In this document: piece by piece, positions 8,282 to 15,906 of the stretch | Position numbering within the stretch: the first letter of the stretch is position 1 | How the letters are laid out: each line of letters starts with the position of its first letter | Origin: an uncultured Ruminococcus sp. | Lineage (GTDB): Bacteria > Bacillota > Clostridia > Oscillospirales > Ruminococcaceae | Assembly (NCBI GenBank): GCA_902464115.1 | Contig: CABQIF010000002.1 | Span: 1-39,204, forward strand | Direction: 5' to 3' | DNA length: 39,204 nt | The notes under the pieces: model-generated | Seen by the model: only the letters and a program-made list of their open reading frames with translations | The model's database searches: none | What the model was told of the DNA's origin: nothing | Position numbers and translations under genes: made by a program

Positions 8282-8962
8282 ATGATGCAGCAATGGAAAC
8301 GAAGTATGTGGGCAGCTCTGTTGACGCTGGCAACGTTATTCAGCTTTACAGGTTGTTCTTCTTCAGATGATGAATCTTCAGAATCCTCTGTCGACCTGTC
8401 AAACATTGCCTCTGCAATGATTACTGAGGGAACGACAGAAGCATTGACCACTGATTATGCGTATATCATGAATGATGATGGAACGATTTCTGTATCGGGC
8501 TATACTGGTTCAGATACTGACCTGACCGTACCAGGCTTGATTGATGGCTATGTGGTAACGGGTATCGCCGACCATGCCTTTGAAGCCAATGCAGACATCA
8601 AGAGCATCACACTCCCGAATGGCTTGATTACCATCGGGGAGAGTGCATTCAGCGATTGCAGCAGCTTGACAACGGTTGTCATTCCGGATACCGTTGGAAC
8701 AATTCGCAGAGGTGCATTTATCAGTTGTACTGCTCTGACAACACTGGATATTCCGGCAAGTGTAACGGAAATTATGGAAGAAACCTTTACAGGTTGTGCA
8801 GCCCTCGAAGATTTGACCATTGAGAGCAGCACGGTAGAATTTACAAACTGGTGGGTCGATACCGATGAAATTCCATCCGGTTTAACGATTACTTGTCCGA
8901 AAGATTCCAAGATTGCAGCGTGGGCAGAAAAAAATAATGTTGCAACAGAACCGCTGTCCTGA
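8282..8962 (+). CDS. Leucine-rich-repeat (BspA-like) lipoprotein
   Basis: A 226-residue lipoprotein. The signal segment ends in FTGC with lipidated Cys25, followed by an acidic Ser/Asp linker. Residues about 75-170 hold LRR_5 (BspA/TpLRR) repeats, seen as recurring ITLPNGLITIGESAF, VVIPDTVGTIRRGAF and LDIPASVTEIMEETF units spaced about 23 residues apart. Such proteins sit on the cell surface and often serve in adhesion or binding; no specific ligand is evident. Two ATG codons stand in tandem (8282 and 8285) after GAAAGG. It lies 33 bases after typA. Confidence 0.85.
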   Translation: MMQQWKRSMWAALLTLATLFSFTGCSSSDDESSESSVDLSNIASAMITEGTTEALTTDYAYIMNDDGTISVSGYTGSDTDLTVPGLIDGYVVTGIADHAFEANADIKSITLPNGLITIGESAFSDCSSLTTVVIPDTVGTIRRGAFISCTALTTLDIPASVTEIMEETFTGCAALEDLTIESSTVEFTNWWVDTDEIPSGLTITCPKDSKIAAWAEKNNVATEPLS

Positions 8963-9023
8963 GCGGCTTTGAAAAAAAGCTCCGGCAGTGAGCTGGAACA
9001 GAGAAAAAGGAAGGGTATCAACG

Positions 9024-9860
9024 ATGAAAAAAAGTTGGAGAGCCATTTTGTGTGGCGTAATGGCAATCGCTATGACTGCCTCTCTGGCAGGCTGCGGCAG
9101 CAGCGATGACAGCAGCAGTGAATCCGATAGCAGTAGTGCAGTAGAAACAACTGCGGAAGACAGTTCTGCAGCAGACGAGAGCAGCACAGATGCGGATAGC
9201 AGCAGCGATGAAAGCAGCGATAGCAGTAGTGATGACAGCAGCACAGCAGACGAAAGTAGTGTTGTATATGGCAACTATGAGGTTCAGACAGAAGATGGCA
9301 TCGACACAGCTTGTGCGGAACTGATTAAAGACTATTTTACTGCCATCGAAGAACAGGATTTCAATGCCTATAAGGCAACGTTGTACGATTACTATTACAA
9401 TGTATACAACGACTGGCTGCAGGACAATCAGGGCTATGGTATGGAAACAACCATGGAACAGATGCACCAGACTTTGCTGGATAGTGCTGGCGGGGATAAA
9501 CTGGTGATTACAGGAATCACTGTAAAGCCGTCTACAACGGAAGAAAATGGCGATGTGGCAGAAGAAGTTGCCAGCGAAGAAGCAGCTTCAGAAGAAACCA
9601 CTTCTGCTGACAGCACAGACAGCACAACAGAAGCAACTACAGAAGAAGCAACCGAAGACCTCCCAACACAGTATCTCAGCCTTTATGAAAGCCTGCTGGG
9701 CGAAGGATTTGCAGATGAAGTTCGGAAGGATGTTGACAATGTTTATGTTGTTTCCTTTACCATGAAGGGAACAGTTGACGGCGGCGACGAAAAGACGATC
9801 ATGGATGGTTATGATCTGCTGGTTGTAGAAAAAGACGGTGCTTATTATATCCTTGGCTAA
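9024..9860 (+). CDS. Ser/Asp-rich lipoprotein of unknown function
   Basis: A 278-residue predicted lipoprotein with lipobox LAGC (Cys24). Residues about 26-85 are almost only Ser, Asp, Glu, Ala and Thr, like a surface spacer. A folded part (about 86-170) begins near YGNYEVQTEDGID and has a Tyr-rich helix. A second Glu/Ala/Thr/Ser spacer (about 175-215) follows, then a final domain ending in a beta-like YDLLVVEKDGAYYILG. The overall layout (helical YF-rich segment, then VDNVYVVSF and an acidic strand) resembles the lipoprotein at 1067-1723, so the two may be related, though this is weak. The start ATG 9024 follows AAGGAAGGG. Confidence 0.75.
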   Translation: MKKSWRAILCGVMAIAMTASLAGCGSSDDSSSESDSSSAVETTAEDSSAADESSTDADSSSDESSDSSSDDSSTADESSVVYGNYEVQTEDGIDTACAELIKDYFTAIEEQDFNAYKATLYDYYYNVYNDWLQDNQGYGMETTMEQMHQTLLDSAGGDKLVITGITVKPSTTEENGDVAEEVASEEAASEETTSADSTDSTTEATTEEATEDLPTQYLSLYESLLGEGFADEVRKDVDNVYVVSFTMKGTVDGGDEKTIMDGYDLLVVEKDGAYYILG

Positions 9861-9894
9861 TGTTAAAGAAAAACAATCCTTTTTTGCAGAATCT

Positions 9895-9924
9895 GCCTCC
9901 CTTTTTCAAAAGGGAGGCATTTTG
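9895..9924 (+). terminator. Terminator of the lipoprotein gene
   Basis: GCCTCCC/GGGAGGC with a ten-base loop and tail ATTTTGTTT. Confidence 0.85.
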
Positions 9925-9979
9925 TTTGGAGAAAAACGACAGGAAATCTGCAATTTCTGCGAACTTGTTTGTTAATCTA

Positions 9980-10008
9980 TTGACACACTGCAAAAAAAAG
10001 CGTATAAT
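9980..10008 (+). promoter_or_regulatory. Promoter of serC-serA
   Basis: TTGACA (9980-9985), 17 bases, TATAAT (10003-10008). A hairpin CGGATGA/TCATCCG (10021-10039) would stand near the very 5' end of the transcript, where it could stabilise the message; the leader is about 90 bases long. Confidence 0.9.
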
Positions 10009-10107
10009 AGGAGTATGTGGCGGATGAACCAATCATCCGACCGTTTATTTTTAGAACAAATACAGTCATTCCCTGTGTTTGGATCTCAGCGATGGAGGGA
10101 AAAACCA

Positions 10108-11193
10108 ATGAAGCGTGTTTACAATTTTAGTGCCGGCCCAGCAGTGCTGCCGGAAGAAGTTCTGCGGGAAGCAGCAGAAGAAATGTTGGATTATAACGGA
10201 ACTGGTATGTCCGTAATGGAAATGAGTCACCGTTCCAAGGCATTTGAAGAAATCATTCAGACTGCCGAACAGGATTTACGAGATTTGATGCATATTCCGG
10301 ATAATTATACTGTTCTGTTCTTACAGGGCGGTGCTTCTCAGCAGTTCTCTGCAATTCCGATGAATCTGATGAAAAACGGCGTTGCAGATTATATTGTAAC
10401 TGGTCAGTGGGCAAAGAAAGCTTATCAGGAAGCACAGAAATACGGAAAAGCAGTCAAGATTGCATCTTCCGAAGATGAAACCTTCTCTTACATTCCGGAT
10501 TGCTCCGATCTGCCGATTGATCCGGATGCAGATTATGTTTATATTTGTGAAAATAATACCATTTATGGTACAAAGTTCAAGACCCTCCCGAACACCAAGG
10601 GCAAGCCGCTGGTTGCAGACGTTTCTTCCTGTTTCCTGAGCGAACCGGTTGATGTTTCGAAGTACGGTGTCATCTGGGGCGGCGTTCAGAAGAACATTGG
10701 CCCGGCTGGTGTTGTCATCATGATTATTCGGAACGACCTGATTCCGGAAGAAACACCGATTGCAAACACCCCGACCATGCTGAAATGGAAGACACAGGCA
10801 GATGCAAAGTCCCTGTATAATACACCGCCGGCATACGGCATTTACATCTGCGGCAAGGTGTTCAAGTGGCTGAAGAAGATGGGCGGACTGGAAGCCATCC
10901 AGAAGCGGAACGAAGAAAAGGCTGCCATCCTCTACAACTATCTCGACCAGAGCAAGCTGTTCAAGGGTACTGTCCGCAAGGAAGACCGTTCTCTGATGAA
11001 TGTACCGTTTGTAACAGGCGATAAGGATTTGGATGCAAAGTTTGTTGCAGAAGCAAAGGCTGCCGGATTGGAAAACCTGAAGGGTCACCGTACCGTTGGC
11101 GGTATGCGTGCGTCCATCTATAATGCAATGCCGGTTGCTGGTGTAGAAGCACTGGTTGCATTCATGAAGAAGTTTGAGGCAGAAAACGCCTGA
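10108..11193 (+). CDS. serC: Phosphoserine aminotransferase
   Basis: A 361-residue PLP enzyme converting 3-phosphohydroxypyruvate and glutamate to phosphoserine, the second step of serine synthesis. It opens with RVYNFSAGPAVLPEEVL, typical of SerC, and has GGASQQF in the cofactor-phosphate region and VWGGVQKNIGPAG-like residues (IWGGVQKNIGPAG) carrying the PLP-binding lysine. It ends in an HRTVGGMRASIYNA region typical of the family. The ATG at 10108 has GGAGGGA upstream; the longer frame that starts at 10015 lacks support. serA follows after 32 bases in the same transcript. Confidence 0.97.
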   Translation: MKRVYNFSAGPAVLPEEVLREAAEEMLDYNGTGMSVMEMSHRSKAFEEIIQTAEQDLRDLMHIPDNYTVLFLQGGASQQFSAIPMNLMKNGVADYIVTGQWAKKAYQEAQKYGKAVKIASSEDETFSYIPDCSDLPIDPDADYVYICENNTIYGTKFKTLPNTKGKPLVADVSSCFLSEPVDVSKYGVIWGGVQKNIGPAGVVIMIIRNDLIPEETPIANTPTMLKWKTQADAKSLYNTPPAYGIYICGKVFKWLKKMGGLEAIQKRNEEKAAILYNYLDQSKLFKGTVRKEDRSLMNVPFVTGDKDLDAKFVAEAKAAGLENLKGHRTVGGMRASIYNAMPVAGVEALVAFMKKFEAENA

Positions 11194-11225
11194 ACACAGA
11201 CAACAGGGAAAGGACGAAGAACATC

Positions 11226-12389
11226 ATGTATACCATTCAAACATTGAATAAAATCGCAGCTGCCGGAACAAAGCGGTTTGATGCTGCTGCTTATACCGTA
11301 ACCGATACCGCTGAAAATCCGGATGCGATCATGGTACGGAGTGCAGCAATGCACGATATGACATTCGGCAGCAACTTGCTGGCAATCGCAAGAGCGGGTG
11401 CTGGTACGAATAATATTCCGGTTGACCGTTGTGCAGAGGAAGGCATCTGTGTATTCAATACACCGGGTGCAAACGCAAATGCTGTTAAGGAACTGGTTCT
11501 GACCGGACTGCTGTTGTCCTCCAGAAAGATTCCGCAGGCAATCGCTTGGGCACATTCTCTGGAACACGAAGAAGGCATTGCAAAGCTGGTGGAAAAAGGC
11601 AAGAGCCAGTTTGCGGGCCCGGAAATCAAGGGCAAGACGCTCGGTATCATCGGTCTGGGTGCAATTGGTGCACTGGTTGCCAACGCAGCCATCGCACTGG
11701 GCATGCAGGTTGTCGGAACAGACCCGTTCCTGTCCGTTGGTGCAGCACTTCGCCTGAATCCGGCAGTCAAGATTGTCAAGGATTCTGACGGCGTTTTTGC
11801 AGCAGCAGATTACCTGACGATTCACGTTCCGTTCAACAACGATACCAAGGGCATGATCAATGCGGAAACCATCGCAAAGATGAAGGACGGTGTACGGGTA
11901 TTGAACTATGCCCGTGGCGAACTGGTCAACGATGATGATATGCTGGCAGCATTGGCTTCCGGTAAGGTTACTTGCTACTGCACCGATTTCCCGAACGAAA
12001 AGACCTGCAACGCAGAAGGCATCATTGCAACACCGCATCTGGGTGCATCTACACCGGAGAGCGAAGAAAACTGTGCAAGCATGGCAGCAGAAGAACTGAT
12101 TTCCTATCTGGAAACCGGTAACATTCGGAACAGTGTCAACCTGCCGAATGCAGAAATGCAGGCAACTGGCAACAAGATTTGCATTCTGCACAAGAATGTA
12201 CCGAACATGATTGCAGCTGTTACCGCTGTTGCTGGAACGGCTGGCGTAAACATTGAAAATATGGTAAATGCAAGCCGCAAGTCCTATGCATACACGATGC
12301 TGGATGTTCCGGAAATGGTTACGGATGCAATGTTGGATCAGATTCGTGCCATTGACGGTGTGATTCGGGTTCGGTTGATTGCCAAGTAA
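11226..12389 (+). CDS. serA: D-3-phosphoglycerate dehydrogenase
   Basis: A 387-residue NAD-dependent 2-hydroxyacid dehydrogenase, the first enzyme of serine synthesis. GxGxxG appears as GIIGLGAIG (near residue 140), the catalytic Arg lies in NYARGELV and the catalytic His in ATPHLGAST. A short C-terminal ACT-like domain (about 320-387, beginning KICILHKNVPNMIA) probably senses serine. The length fits the short SerA type, without the intervening domain of the long form. The start follows GGGAAAGGACG. Its operon with serC makes the function secure. Confidence 0.96.
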   Translation: MYTIQTLNKIAAAGTKRFDAAAYTVTDTAENPDAIMVRSAAMHDMTFGSNLLAIARAGAGTNNIPVDRCAEEGICVFNTPGANANAVKELVLTGLLLSSRKIPQAIAWAHSLEHEEGIAKLVEKGKSQFAGPEIKGKTLGIIGLGAIGALVANAAIALGMQVVGTDPFLSVGAALRLNPAVKIVKDSDGVFAAADYLTIHVPFNNDTKGMINAETIAKMKDGVRVLNYARGELVNDDDMLAALASGKVTCYCTDFPNEKTCNAEGIIATPHLGASTPESEENCASMAAEELISYLETGNIRNSVNLPNAEMQATGNKICILHKNVPNMIAAVTAVAGTAGVNIENMVNASRKSYAYTMLDVPEMVTDAMLDQIRAIDGVIRVRLIAK

Positions 12390-12416
12390 AAAAATTTTCT
12401 GAAGCAGAAGTTTTAT

Positions 12417-12498
12417 TGAATAGAAACAGCCCCTGCAAGACTGCTCTGCTAACCGCAGAGCGACCCTTGCAGAACCCCAAATTTCGGCGATTCTATTT
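12417..12498 (+). ncRNA. Unidentified structured RNA region between serA and folT
   Basis: Nested complementary arms: AATAGAA and TTCTATT as outer pair, CTGCAAG (12433-12439) with CTTGCAG (12466-12472), and GCTCTGC (12443-12449) with GCAGAGC (12455-12461). A short T-run follows the outer arm. It may be an unusual serA terminator or a separate leader element. I do not recognise the class. Confidence 0.45.
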
Positions 12499-12513
12499 TT
12501 CATAGATTGCATT

Positions 12514-12613
12514 TTCAGAGTAGAAAACGATGCGTTAAGTGTCCAGCAGACGGGGAGTTGCTGCCGGAACGAAAAGCAAAGCTTGCGGTATCGTTTTCGC
12601 ATCCCGCTGACTG
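12514..12613 (+). promoter_or_regulatory. THF (tetrahydrofolate) riboswitch
   Basis: The diagnostic core TGCGTTAAGTG (12531-12541) stands in the expected frame: CAGAGTAGA before it, an AAAACGAT/ATCGTTTT stem around the ligand region, CCGGAACGAAAAGC, and GCATCC-CGCTGA at the end. This matches the folT-motif THF riboswitch, which binds reduced folates. It lies directly ahead of a folate-type ECF S-component. Confidence 0.88.
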
Positions 12614-12637
12614 CATCTAAGAAGCCTTTTATGAAAG

Positions 12638-12671
12638 CTCCTTATTTGCACAAAGCACAAATTCAAGGAGG
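12638..12671 (+). promoter_or_regulatory. SD-masking hairpin of folT
   Basis: CTCCTT (12638-12643) can pair with the ribosome site AAGGAG (12665-12670), and ATTTG (12644-12648) with CAAAT (12658-12662). Ligand-bound riboswitch would therefore be expected to shut translation rather than transcription; there is no U-tract here. Confidence 0.7.
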
Positions 12672-12680
12672 TATTTTTTC

Positions 12681-13310
12681 ATGAAAGGCATTTTCTCTTG
12701 TTTTGCGGAGTCCGCAAAGGAATTCACCAAGCTGCGGAGCTTGGTCATCACAGCATTGTTCATCGCAATCTCGATGATTATCGAGGCATTTTCCATTGAC
12801 TTGCAGTTTGCAAAGTTGAACTTTGCATTTCTGGCAATCGCCATAATTGGCATGTTGTTTGGCCCTTGTATGGGTCTGGTTGCTGGATTTGCCTGTGATA
12901 TTGTTGGCTATCTGGTACATCCGACGGGCGGCTTTTTGCCGGCATATGTACTGGTTGCCGGATTGCAGGGCTTGATTTACGGTCTGTGCCTGTATCACAA
13001 GATGAACGGTCACAGCATTCAGTTTCGGAACACCACGACCGGCAAGGAATGGGATATTACCCTGTTCCTGCGTGCAGTGGCAGCCCGTCTGCTGGATGTC
13101 ATCGTCATCAACCTGCTCATCAATACGAAATTGAACCTGCACTATGGATTCATTCCGGAGCAGGCATATGGTGCGGCAATTATCGCACGGACAGCGAAGA
13201 ATGTCATTGAATTGGCGTTGGATCTGCCGATGCTGTTCATTCTGCTGCCGATTGCCCTGACGGCTTACCAGCGTGTATTCCGTCTGCAAAAGAAAGCAGC
13301 TGCTGCGTAA
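12681..13310 (+). CDS. folT: Folate ECF transporter S component FolT
   Basis: A 209-residue membrane protein with about six helices (for example LVITALFIAISMIIEAF, AFLAIAIIGMLFGPCMG and YVLVAGLQGLIYGLC). It is the substrate-binding subunit of an energy-coupling-factor transporter and would work with shared EcfA/A'/T subunits that are not in this window. Hydrophobicity and length fit ECF S components; the folate assignment rests mainly on the THF riboswitch upstream. AAGGAGG lies nine bases before the ATG. A strong terminator closes the gene. Confidence 0.88.
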   Translation: MKGIFSCFAESAKEFTKLRSLVITALFIAISMIIEAFSIDLQFAKLNFAFLAIAIIGMLFGPCMGLVAGFACDIVGYLVHPTGGFLPAYVLVAGLQGLIYGLCLYHKMNGHSIQFRNTTTGKEWDITLFLRAVAARLLDVIVINLLINTKLNLHYGFIPEQAYGAAIIARTAKNVIELALDLPMLFILLPIALTAYQRVFRLQKKAAAA

Positions 13311-13364
13311 ACAACCTGTTTTCTTGCAGAATCTTTTGAAAACTCCCAAACTCTGAAAAACAAC

Positions 13365-13416
13365 AACATCCCCCTTGTGGCAAATTGGAAAACCACAAGG
13401 GGGATGTTTCTTTTTT
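13365..13416. terminator. Bidirectional terminator between folT and yabR
   Basis: A perfect 16-base stem (AACATCCCCCTTGTGG and its complement) with T-rich flanks on both strands. It serves folT and the convergent yabR operon. Confidence 0.9.
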
Positions 13417-13437
13417 GTGTTACGACCAAAAGGAAAC

Positions 13438-13926
13438 TTACTTTCTTCTGGTACGGTTTTTTCGTTCAGTGTTCCGCTTGATGTCACAGATGCGTTCTTC
13501 GCTGTTCTGCTTGAACTGGCTGAGCATATCTTCAAAGGACAGTTCAGACATCGGCGGCTTGGGCTTTGGCGGCTGCCAAATATTCGGACGATCCCGATCC
13601 CGGCGAGGTGGACGCTGATGGGAGCGAGGATGTGGGGCATCGCCATTCTGATTTCTGGTACGCTGTTGTTGCTGCGGCTGTTCGGTCTGTTTCATGGACA
13701 AGCTGATTTTGTTGTCCTGCATGCCGATGACTTTCACCTGTACTTCTTGCCCTTCCTGTACAAATTCGTGAATGTCATGGACAAACCGATTGGAGATTTC
13801 TGAAATGTGTACCATTCCGGTGACCGTTTCCGGTGCAGCAGCATCCGGCTGAATGGCAATGAACGCACCATAATTGGTAATGCGTTTTACTTTTCCCTGA
13901 TAAGTAGATCCGATTTCTAACTGCAT
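13438..13926 (-). CDS. yabR: S1 RNA-binding domain protein (YabR-like)
   Basis: A 162-residue protein. Residues 1-75 form one S1 domain (MQLEIGSTYQGKVKRITNYG, GMVHISEIS and KVIGMQDNKISLSMK). Then comes a Gln/Arg/Pro-rich linker (about 80-125) and a C-terminal segment, ELSFEDMLSQFKQNSEERICDIKR, seen in clostridial YabR/GSP13-like proteins. It likely binds RNA or the ribosome. Its place after divIC matches the Bacillus yabP-yabQ-divIC-yabR order, which supports the name. AGGGGG lies about 13 bases from the ATG, a longer gap than usual. Confidence 0.85.
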   Translation of the reverse strand: MQLEIGSTYQGKVKRITNYGAFIAIQPDAAAPETVTGMVHISEISNRFVHDIHEFVQEGQEVQVKVIGMQDNKISLSMKQTEQPQQQQRTRNQNGDAPHPRSHQRPPRRDRDRPNIWQPPKPKPPMSELSFEDMLSQFKQNSEERICDIKRNTERKNRTRRK

Positions 13927-13986
13927 GTAACGCTAAAGTCCCCCTGCTCTTAAAATTTCTCTGCAATTGCCGCAGAGCTGGCTGTT

Positions 13987-14370
13987 TTAGTTTCTGGATG
14001 TATCATAAAAACGGTATTCATCCGGATAAGCATAGCCATAATCTTCCCGTGCCAGCTTTTCCATATAGGAATCAATATCTCCGCTGTTTAGAATGCGTTC
14101 CAGGTCTTCGTTTTCGGCTTCATAGGTTTCTGCTTGACTGCGAAGGGTGTCCAGTTCTGTTTTTCGCTCTGCAATGTTGGATTGCAGGGAAATAATGCTG
14201 GCAGTACAGCCAATCAATGCCAGAACAATGGTGATACGAATCAGTAATTTAAACAGAAATTTTCCTTTTTTGTTTTTGACGGCTTCCGGCTGGTTGTACT
14301 GCACGGCGTCGTTGAAGATTTTCTTTTTGTTTCGCTGTTGCAGACGATTTCGTTTTCCTGCACCGGCCAT
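13987..14370 (-). CDS. divIC: Septum formation initiator DivIC/FtsB-like
   Basis: A 127-residue bitopic membrane protein: a basic cytoplasmic N-terminus (1-36), one membrane helix (about 38-61), then a coiled coil (IAERKTELDTLRSQAETYEAENEDLERIL) and the conserved end YMEKLAREDYGYAYPDEYRFYD, typical of DivIC/FtsB. It belongs to the FtsL-DivIB-DivIC divisome complex. AGGAAG stands nine bases before the ATG. The first 122 bases overlap the 3' end of yabQ in another frame. Confidence 0.9.
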   Translation of the reverse strand: MAGAGKRNRLQQRNKKKIFNDAVQYNQPEAVKNKKGKFLFKLLIRITIVLALIGCTASIISLQSNIAERKTELDTLRSQAETYEAENEDLERILNSGDIDSYMEKLAREDYGYAYPDEYRFYDTSRN

Positions 14371-14890
14371 TCTGATTCACTTCCTGCTGTTGTTTTTTCT
14401 TATTATACAACAAATGGCGGTCTGCAATCAAGGGAATGTGGGCATTTTTTTTCTTTTTTTTGAGATTTTGTATAACATGACGAAATTTTTGCTTGATTCT
14501 CCATTGTATTCGTGCAAAAAATACCGCAGCCGGATGGAATATCTGTGATAAAAAAAGGCGGAGAAAACCGGCAGTTTTTCGGGTAATTTTCAACAGGGAA
14601 TTGCCGACGGTGAACCGCCAGAGCAGGCATCCGAGGAGTATGCCGACCGGATAGAAGAGGCGAAACTCGCCCCGACAGGCGACGGAAGTGAATGCAGCGA
14701 GCGTGACCGCACAGGTACAGCAGAAAAGAATGTCTTCGATGGCAACGACCACCATGGCATGACGGAACAGGACTCGCAGCATCCGGAACAAGTCGAACAG
14801 CAAACCCATTGGCAGCCCCAGCAGGCAGGCAAAGAGGAACAGCGTGGTTTGTTCCTGTACGGTGAAATAAGTATCGGGGATTTCAAACAT
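14249..14890 (-). CDS. yabQ: Spore cortex biosynthesis protein YabQ
   Basis: A 213-residue protein with about four membrane helices in residues 15-115 (TTLFLFACLLGLPMGLLFDLFRMLR opens the first, then a VAIEDILFC helix). The GLPMGLLFDLFR and DILFC motifs fit YabQ, a mother-cell membrane protein needed for cortex formation. Its ATG shares bases with the stop of yabP (TGATG), indicating coupled translation. The last 40 residues are basic and low in order and lie over the start of divIC, possibly a run-on from a lost stop. Confidence 0.85.
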   Translation of the reverse strand: MFEIPDTYFTVQEQTTLFLFACLLGLPMGLLFDLFRMLRVLFRHAMVVVAIEDILFCCTCAVTLAAFTSVACRGEFRLFYPVGILLGCLLWRFTVGNSLLKITRKTAGFLRLFLSQIFHPAAVFFARIQWRIKQKFRHVIQNLKKKKKNAHIPLIADRHLLYNKKKQQQEVNQNGRCRKTKSSATAKQKENLQRRRAVQPAGSRQKQKRKISV

Positions 14891-15180
14891 CAGCGGAAGA
14901 GCTTGCCAAGGGCGGAGAGAGCCCCTTTGCGGTCTTTGTCGCCGTATTGGAGCGACCAGATGTCACCGGATACTCGCATATCACCGGTTTCCACGCTGAC
15001 CGTGTCAATATGGAGATTTTTTCCTTTTATGACGAGTTCGCCGAGTTGGGTATAAAGGCGGATGGTGCGTTCATCGAAACAGTCCACATCCGTCACGCCA
15101 GAGAGATTCATTGCGGAGCGGTCTTCCAGAATGAGGTTGTGGTGCAGGTTGGCAGAAACAGTGGAGCGATCGGTTTTCAT
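14890..15180 (-). CDS. yabP: Sporulation protein YabP
   Basis: A 96-residue protein of the YabP/YqfC family (HNLILEDRSAMNLSGVTDVDCFDERTIRLYTQLGELVIKG, then GDIWSLQYGD). It acts in the mother cell during spore cortex formation. I chose the ATG at 15180, after AGGAGAAAGGA, rather than an upstream in-frame codon at 15228. It is first gene of the yabP-yabQ-divIC-yabR run. I did not find a convincing sigma-E promoter upstream. The leader has an imperfect GTGGGATTT/AAATCCAC hairpin (about 15240-15275). Confidence 0.88.
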   Translation of the reverse strand: MKTDRSTVSANLHHNLILEDRSAMNLSGVTDVDCFDERTIRLYTQLGELVIKGKNLHIDTVSVETGDMRVSGDIWSLQYGDKDRKGALSALGKLFR

Positions 15181-15320
15181 AAAAAATCCTTTCTCCTGTA
15201 TAGATGGAGCAGTGTGTACGAAAATCAAACAGGCAGGGATGTGGATTTAAGGAGGAACAAATCCCACACCCCTGTATCTGTTAGAGTAGTTTATGCAGGG
15301 AGGAGGGGGGATAGAACGGA

Positions 15321-15509
15321 TTATTCTGTAGATTCTATGAGAATTTCTTCTGTCAATTGCTGAACTTGTTTTAATTTTTTTACTTGTACCCATAATGCAG
15401 TAGCATTTTTTCTTGATAAATTTTCATCTTTTAATATTTGTTCTAATTCTTCTATTGTTTCGCAAATTGCACAAAATAAAGTAAAATAAGGGCGTTTATA
15501 GGAATCCAT
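15321..15509 (-). CDS. Small protein of unknown function, divergent from XRE regulator
   Basis: A 62-residue protein beginning MDSYKRPYFTLFCAICETIE, mostly helical by composition (EELEQILKDENL, LWVQVKKLKQVQQLTEEIL). I recognise no family. It starts at the ATG at 15509, ten bases after AAAGGAG. The coding DNA is much more AT-rich than the neighbouring genes, which suggests recent transfer. It faces an XRE regulator across a shared operator region, so the pair looks like a regulated module, for instance of phage or toxin-antitoxin origin, but nothing in the protein proves this. Confidence 0.7.
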   Translation of the reverse strand: MDSYKRPYFTLFCAICETIEELEQILKDENLSRKNATALWVQVKKLKQVQQLTEEILIESTE

Positions 15510-15540
15510 TTGAGGGAACACTCCTTTCAAGGTTTCCCTC

Positions 15541-15569
15541 ATTATAACCTGTTTCAGGTTAAAAGTCAA
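15541..15569 (-). promoter_or_regulatory. Promoter with palindromic operator of the 62-aa gene
   Basis: Minus strand TTGACT (15564-15569), 17 bases, TATAAT (15541-15546). The spacer is filled by the perfect palindrome AACCTG-TTT-CAGGTT (15546-15560, plus strand), which touches the -10. A second half-site ACCTGTT lies at 15571-15577. This is what a repressor site for the adjacent XRE protein would look like. Confidence 0.75.
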
Positions 15570-15617
15570 TACCTGTTGAAAAAGCGTTGTATGATAACAA
15601 AAACAGGGAGGGATTTC

Positions 15618-15842
15618 ATGAACAGCCGAATTCGTGATTTGCGAGAAGATGCAGATTTCACACAAGCACAGGTCGCAAGCTATTTAAATATGTCCCAGAC
15701 AGGGTACTCCAAATATGAAACAGGAGAAAATGACATTCCAACGGCTGTTTGGAAGGCACTGGCTGATTTTTATCAAGTCAGTGTGGATTATTTGATGCGG
15801 CGGACGGATGTTCGAGAACCGTATCCATCAGCTGCAAAATAA
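15618..15842 (+). CDS. XRE-family helix-turn-helix transcriptional regulator
   Basis: A 74-residue protein that is almost only a Cro/C1-type HTH domain (residues 4-62): IRDLREDADFTQAQVASYLNMSQTGYSKYETGE, then WKALADFYQVSVDYLM. It lacks a ligand or protease domain, so it probably acts as a simple dimeric repressor on the palindrome at 15546-15560, controlling the divergent 62-aa gene and perhaps itself. GGGAGGG precedes the ATG at 15618. A bidirectional terminator follows directly. Confidence 0.92.
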   Translation: MNSRIRDLREDADFTQAQVASYLNMSQTGYSKYETGENDIPTAVWKALADFYQVSVDYLMRRTDVREPYPSAAK

Positions 15843-15845
15843 ACA

Positions 15846-15885
15846 AAAACCCCCGTTCGAGCAATCCGAACGGGGGTTTTGTTTT
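15846..15885. terminator. Bidirectional terminator (XRE gene / acpP)
   Basis: AAAACCCCCGTTCG and CGAACGGGGGTTTT arms with T-rich tails on both strands. It ends the XRE gene and the long fab operon. Confidence 0.92.
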
Positions 15886-15906
15886 CATAAAACGAAAAAA
15901 GGAATT

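Noticed and set aside
8988..9023. Upstream ATG for the Ser/Asp-rich lipoprotein
   Set aside because: It would put hydrophilic residues ahead of the signal peptide and overlap the ribosome site; ATG 9024 fits the lipoprotein signal.
11118..12602. A 494-residue minus-strand open frame opposite serA
   Set aside because: It is Cys/His/Asn-rich antisense of a well-supported gene and of the riboswitch, with no start signals; a by-product of codon bias in serA.
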